Below, in pieces: positions 59,068 to 64,000 of a DNA stretch of 64,000 nucleotides; positions within the stretch are counted from its first letter, which is position 1, and each line of letters opens with the position of its first letter. The stretch spans positions 25,786,734 to 25,850,733 of the forward strand of contig OY288259.1 in the NCBI GenBank assembly GCA_958450325.1. Direction: 5' to 3'. The notes under the pieces are model-generated. The model worked only from the letters and a program-made list of their open reading frames with translations, made no database searches and was not told the origin of the DNA. Made by a program: the position numbers and the translations under genes. Source of the DNA: Agrostemma githago (lineage: Eukaryota; Streptophyta; Magnoliopsida; Caryophyllales; Caryophyllaceae).

Positions 59068-60670
59068 TGATAAGTGTGGTTTGTAGTGCCTATTTTGTAG
59101 TGTTTGGGTCCTATTTTCCTTGTAGAATCGCTCATTGGGAGCGGTTTAGGGGCTTCTTATGCTTCCTTTAGTTCGTTTCAGGTTCCCGAGACCGATTTGG
59201 AAGAGTTGGAGCGATTCCGACTCGATACATACACATTTTGGAGCCAACGAAGCTAAGGAACGATCACTCGATGCCTTGGAGTCGACCCCAAGACCTTGAG
59301 ACCCAATCCCTAGCCTCCGAGACCCGATCCCGAGTCCCGAGAATCGATGGGAAGCCCATAAGAACCAAGGAGGGACCAAAAAGATCATAATGGAGGCCTA
59401 CAAGGCTCATCCCGTTCGGGATGGCCTCATCCCGTTCGGGATGAGATATGCACAAACAAGGAGGCTACTGACCAGGGCCCATCCCGATCGGGATGGTGGC
59501 GTCCCGACCGGGACCGACCTCGTCCCGACCGGGACCACCCCGTCTCGGCCGGGACGGGCCTGCTGCAGCTCGTGACTTCTTTGTTTCTTCTCCTTCATTC
59601 TTGTACCCATATATATACTCCCCTCTTGTATTAGTAACACATATTATCATAGTTTAGCATTCCTTAAGCCTCTCTACAACCCTAAAACCCTAGATTTACT
59701 TTCACAAATTAGTTTTATTCTTCCTTTAATCTTAGTTAATCTTTAGTTAATCCATTGTAATTAGTTCTTGTATTAAGAGGATACTTGAAGAATTCTCCAA
59801 GCTTGACAACCTTGGGTTTTATTTGGGTTCTTATTTATACAAGATTGCATCTTTTCATCTTCCTAGTGTTGGTATAATCATCCCTACTCTTAATCTTTTT
59901 TATTTAATCTTGTTTGAATCTTTTCATATAGTTATTGTTATTGTTCATTATGGATGTTTGGATATTCATATTGTTTTCTCTTATTATTGTTAGTTTGTTC
60001 ATGATAATGAGTGAGTAGTCTTCTTGTGGGGTTAGTAGGGGGATTAGGGGTAGATTATGGATGATTAGGGTTGATTAAGGGAAAAAGATTACATCTTTGT
60101 TGTTAGTCACATTGTGGGCACTCTATGTGTTTGTTGATATGCTTGTATGAGTTGTAGTGGCCATGCTTCCCATACTTGTGCTCATCTTCTCATTGTTTGT
60201 CTATGATGCGGAAATATTGAGAATAGTTTAGTCGCGAGAGCGCGGACTAGGGTCTAAGTTGCGAGAGCCCGGACCCACCTTGACATCGGTCTAAGTTGCG
60301 AGAGCCCGGACCGACTCTAGTAACTAGGAGACACCTATACCCTTAATCACCCCAATTACCCTTTTACTCCTATGAACCCGACCTACCCCACTTTTCTTCC
60401 ATATTTGAGTTCATCTTCCTTAGTTAGCCATAGTTTACTCTAGTTTACTTGTTAGTTCATCACTAGTCTAGTTCCCACTTCTCCTCCACCATAGTTTTCC
60501 ATTTATAGTTTCTTTGTGTTTGTTTTGGTAGCATAGTCTTGTTATAGGCCGACCTAGTCTAAACCTTGCAATACCATCCTCGTGGATACGATCCCGACTT
60601 GCCCTAGCTACCCACTAGGTGTAATCATTAGTTTATTGACGGTTAGGGACGTGACAAATCCCTACCACCA
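59068..60670 (+). repeat. Family F LTR copy b (plus strand)
   Basis: Starts TGATAAGTGTGG and ends TACCACCA, 1603 bp. Palindromes lie at 59408-59560, followed by CATATATATACTCC near 59608. The upstream third is nearly identical to copy c, while the part after the TATA box differs much more. Two bases (AT) separate it from copy c. Confidence 0.85.
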
Positions 60671-60672
60671 AT

Positions 60673-62270
60673 TGATAAGTGTGGTTTGTAGTGCCTATTT
60701 TGTAGTGTTTTGGTCCCATTTTCCTTAAAGAATCGCTCCTTGGGAGCGGTTTAGGGGCTTCTTATGCTTCCTTTAGTTCGTTTCAGGTTCCCGAGACCGA
60801 TTTGGAAGAGTTGGAGCGATTCTGACTCGATACATACACATTTTGGAGCCAACAAAGCTAAGGAACGATCACTCGATGCATTGGAGTCGACCCCGAGACC
60901 TTGGGACCCAATCCCGAGCCTCCGAGACCCGATCCCGAGTCCCGAGAATCGATGGGAAGCCCATATGAACCAAGGAGGGACCAAACAAGATCATAATGGA
61001 GGCCTACAAGGCTCATCCCGTTCGGGATGAGATGCACAAACAAGGAGGCTACTGACCAGGGCCCATCCCGATCGGGATGGTGGCGTCCCGACCGGGACCG
61101 ACCTCGTCCCGACCGGGACCACCCCGTCTCGGCCGGGACGGGCCTGCTGCAGCTCCTCTTTGTTTCTTTCTTCTCCTTTCCACTTGTAACCCTATATATA
61201 CCCCCCCCCCTCTTGTATTAAGACACCATCATATGTTATATCCTTAAAACCCTAGACTACTTTAGATTAGATTAGATTAGATTAGTGTAGATTAGTTGGT
61301 AATTAGTAGTTAATCATAGATTAGCTCTTGTATTAAGGAATTCTTGAAGAATCTATCAAGCTTGACAACCTTGGTGGAATTATTTGGGTTTTCTTCTATA
61401 CAAGTGTTCTCCTTTTCATCCTTTGTAGTTGGTATAATCTATCCTTTCTCTTTTCCTTTAATCTTTCATGTTTAATCTTCCAAGTTCTCATCTTTAGTTC
61501 TTGTTTATTGTTATTACTAGTTTGTTTATGTATGTTTGGTTTCTTATGTTAGATCTTCTTGTTCTTGTTAGTTTTAGTTGGATTATGTTAGAGTAGTGTT
61601 CTTGCTAGGGTTAGTAGGGTGATTAGGGTGTTAATTGGATGATTAAGGGATTGTTGGAGATTTTGGTGGAAGATTTGGGTTTCCTCTTGTTTGATGCATA
61701 TCACATGTTTGTTGAAATGCTTGAATGACTAGTAGATGCATATACTTGTTTTAGTTGCCTTTCTCTTGTGGGTATTAGTTTGTTTGTGGGTTCGGTTCCC
61801 TCAATAAGTTGCGAGAGCCCGGTGAGGACGACCCCTAGGTCTATCTACGTAGCGAGAGCCCGGATCCGACCTAGGCCTATAGCATGCTAGTACTCCGTTT
61901 GTCATGTGTGTCGCCGAGATGGGTTTTAGGTGAAACCTCTAGGTCGGTCTAAGTTGCGAGAGCCCAGACTATACATAGATTACCCTACTACCTCCTTCGC
62001 TCTAGTTCTCCCTCGACCATTCCGTTACCCCTTTGACCCCGACCTAATCCTAGCCCGTTTCCTTGTTTGCTTTCCTTAGTCATAGTCTAGCTTTCTCCCC
62101 TTCTTATCATTCTTGTTTAGCTTAGTCCGTTGAGTTAGTCTCGTATTTAGGCGACCTAGTCTAGGCTATACATTACCGTCCCCGTGGATTCGACCCGACT
62201 TGCCCTATCTACCGTAGGATTAGCCGGTTTATTTATTGATCGGTTGGGACGTGACAAATCCTTACCATCA
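60673..62270 (+). repeat. Family F LTR copy c, 5' LTR
   Basis: Starts TGATAAGTGTGG and ends TACCATCA, 1598 bp. Palindromes ATCCCGTTCGGGAT, ATCCCGATCGGGAT and TCCCGACCGGGA lie at 61014-61140. CTATATATACCC is near 61191. A (GATTA)n-like run is at about 61265-61285. GCGAGAGCCCGG repeats occur near 61812, 61852 and 61956. A primer-binding site follows, so this is the 5' LTR of an element running out of the window. Confidence 0.9.
61014..61199 (+). promoter_or_regulatory. Palindrome cluster and TATA box of family F promoter
   Basis: Five 12- to 14-bp palindromes with core CGNNCG, then TATATATA about 50 bases later. The layout parallels the Tat LTR promoter at 6185-6302. Confidence 0.6.
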
Positions 62271-62273
62271 ATT

Positions 62274-62291
62274 TGGCGCCGTTGCCGGGGA
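62274..62291 (+). other. Primer-binding site, tRNA-Asp type
   Basis: TGGCGCCGTTGCCGGGGA, three bases after the LTR. This complements the 3' end of plant aspartate tRNA and is widespread in Athila- and Tat-like elements. Confidence 0.85.
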
Positions 62292-62527
62292 CTGTGCTAG
62301 TTTAGACTTTGTTTTCCTATTTGCTTGACTTAGTCTTTGTGTTTGTGTTTTTCTTTTTTTTCTTTTTGTTACTTTGCTTCTTGTGTGTGTGTGGTTTATT
62401 TCTCTCTTGTCTAGTGCCCAAAAAGCACTAGACTTCTCACGTTTGTTCTTAGTCTACAGTTTGTGCTTAGAGGTGGTGATTATCTTCTTCTTGCAACTCA
62501 GAGCCGCTTAAACGGACGGTTGCTAGA

Positions 62528-63637
62528 ATGAGTGGTTTCTAACCGGGTATGAGCTACGATTTTCGAGCGAGCATGGGGTTTGATCTAAACACCACACACT
62601 CGGGAGCCGATATGAGCTACCACTCTTCTTCCATGAACCAAAGCTATGACATGACGTCACCCTACCATAATCAAGCTTCTTGGGGGGATCAAGACTCTAG
62701 TGGGTATGAACTTCAAGGTTATGAAAATGGCTACTAACAAGTGAACGATTACCAATCCTACGATCATGGTGACTATTACTCGAGTTATGATTGTGAGCCC
62801 ACCATGTTCAATCAAGATTCACCTTATGGAAGCCAATATTCCCAATACTCACCATATTACCCTCCACCCCAACCACGATATGAACCCCATGACCCACAAT
62901 ACTACCAATCACCCCAACCTTGCTACCAACAATATGATGCCCCACCCATTGGGCATTATCAAGATTATCAAGGAACTTTACAAGACCCCAATGACCACCA
63001 AATGCCTAGCTTGGAGTTTCATCAATCGATGCTTCAAATGCAACAAGAAATGGCAATCCAATCGTAAAAGAATAATGAACTCTTGACCAAACTCCGAAGG
63101 GAAAACGAGGCGAGGGATGCTCGATTGAATGCAATATCGGTTCAAACCGTAATGTCTTTATCCCGAGCATCATATTTAGATGGAGGGTGCCCACTTGAGA
63201 GAAAGGAGCAACCTAATTACGAAGCCGCCGATGTAGTTCCCTTTGGAGGAGAAATTTGCTTTGAAGAACCTCAATCGTCTACCCAAAAAGAGACGGATGA
63301 GGATATGACCCTTGGTGAAGGCAACATTGGTGAGGAATTGGAGAAGGATAGTGAGTTGGATGGGTTGGTAGAATTCGTGAGGTTGTTAGGTGAGATTGTT
63401 AGCCTCGAGTTGCCCATGTCCGAGAATGTGGATATGCATCAAGAGCCCCTAGCTAGTGAACCAAGAAATGACTTGGAAGAGATTGAAACCGCCGGTAGAA
63501 GTTTCGATCCTCTTCTCCAAGATGATGTGGGGCCGAGTGATGAAGATGAGGAACCACAACTTGAGGAAAGTGTGGGGGTGTGCATTGAGGAGATGAGGCC
63601 AAAGCCGTTTTTTGTGCCTCGTTTCTTGGAGATGTAG
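62528..63637 (+). pseudogene. Family F internal reading frame with three in-frame TAA stops
   Basis: From ATG at 62528 one frame of 370 codons runs to TAG at 63637, interrupted only by TAA near 62540, at 62735-62737 and at 63065-63067. It has three parts: Ser/Tyr-rich start (MSYDFRASMGFDLN); Tyr/Pro/Gln-rich middle with YSPYYPPPQPRYEPHDPQYY; then a charged helix (LLTKLRRENEARDARL) and an acidic C-terminus (DEDEEPQLEE) ending in PFFVPRFLEM. It holds the gag position after the primer-binding site, but I see no retrotransposon-gag core or zinc knuckle. It may be a non-standard or non-autonomous structural protein. The downstream sequence to 64000 shows no clear frame. Confidence 0.55.
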
Positions 63638-64000
63638 CTTGCTTGTGATTGGAGGCGATGCTTAGGGAGGAAGAGGTCGGTTAGGCTCTTAGGATGGATA
63701 GACCCCGGAGATGACATGAATTATGACGATGGGTCTTGGGATTCCTACTTCTTGCCTCCTCTTTGGAGGCCGTGGAGGTTGGCTAGGCTCGAGCGCTTCT
63801 TGGGCCTTCATTATGATGTCGGTAGCGCGTTCGACTTGCTCCTCCATGCCCTTGAGGGCTACGGTTGAAGAAGAGTCCACCATCCTAGGTTTGACGGAGT
63901 TCCTAAAAGAACCGTCATGTTGTATATTCCCCTCCTCTCTTCTTTAGAGTACTTGTGCTTGTATTTGTGTTTTTTGTTTCTAGGACTCTTTTGTTTTGTG
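63638..64000 (+). other. Family F interior continuing out of the window
   Basis: No supported coding region; short frames on both strands overlap each other. The 3' part and second LTR of the element lie beyond the window. Confidence 0.5.

Overview
This is a gene-poor block of plant nuclear DNA made almost entirely of nested transposable elements. The evidence is long-LTR Ty3/gypsy elements of the Tat and Tekay-like chromovirus types, a Ty1/copia element, a 3' LINE fragment, CACTA-type DNA transposon ends and a Stowaway-type MITE. A large-genome eudicot is likely; Caryophyllales is possible, but the species cannot be fixed from the sequence. I found no convincing host gene, tRNA, rRNA or CRISPR array.

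Layout. 1-1735: AT-rich sequence and the interior of a small minus-strand LTR element whose 177-bp LTR is 1736-1912. 1913-5795: plus-strand non-autonomous Tekay-like element (A), interrupted at 5795. 5796-17781: plus-strand Tat element (T1) with a full domain series (gag, protease, RT, two RNase H domains, integrase). It is split by a 2939-bp solo LTR with perfect 5-bp target duplications (9353-12301), damaged by frameshifts, without its primer-binding site, and cut off inside integrase. 17782-33326: minus-strand Tekay-like element (C), same family as A, with a 3477-bp LTR and no pol. A young complete non-autonomous element (B, 19934-28340) sits inside it, flanked by CAAAC duplications. 33327-42064: minus-strand Tat element (T2) with gag only, into whose LTR C inserted. 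42065-47351: CACTA-type termini, a Stowaway-like MITE and possible captured exon pieces. 47352-51600: minus-strand copia gag and LTR with a 5'-truncated LINE in the LTR. 51601-54018: low-information sequence, a LINE scrap and a decayed copia RT/RNase H fragment. 54019-54812: piece of another Tat-type LTR. 54813-64000: a third long-LTR family (F) with one minus-strand LTR, two plus-strand LTRs separated by only two bases, a perfect tRNA-Asp-type primer-binding site and an unfamiliar Tyr/Gln-rich then acidic reading frame.

Most copies cannot encode their own replication: A, B, C, T2 and F show no pol in the window and probably depend on enzymes from relatives elsewhere. The most notable signals are non-coding: covarying paired hairpins in the Tekay-like LTRs; clusters of 12-bp palindromes with the same CGRYCG core just upstream of the TATA box in two different LTR families; a triplicated polypurine-tract/LTR-edge module in element B; and a primer-binding-site-like sequence buried inside Tat LTRs. 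All element names rest on motif recognition by eye, without database searches.
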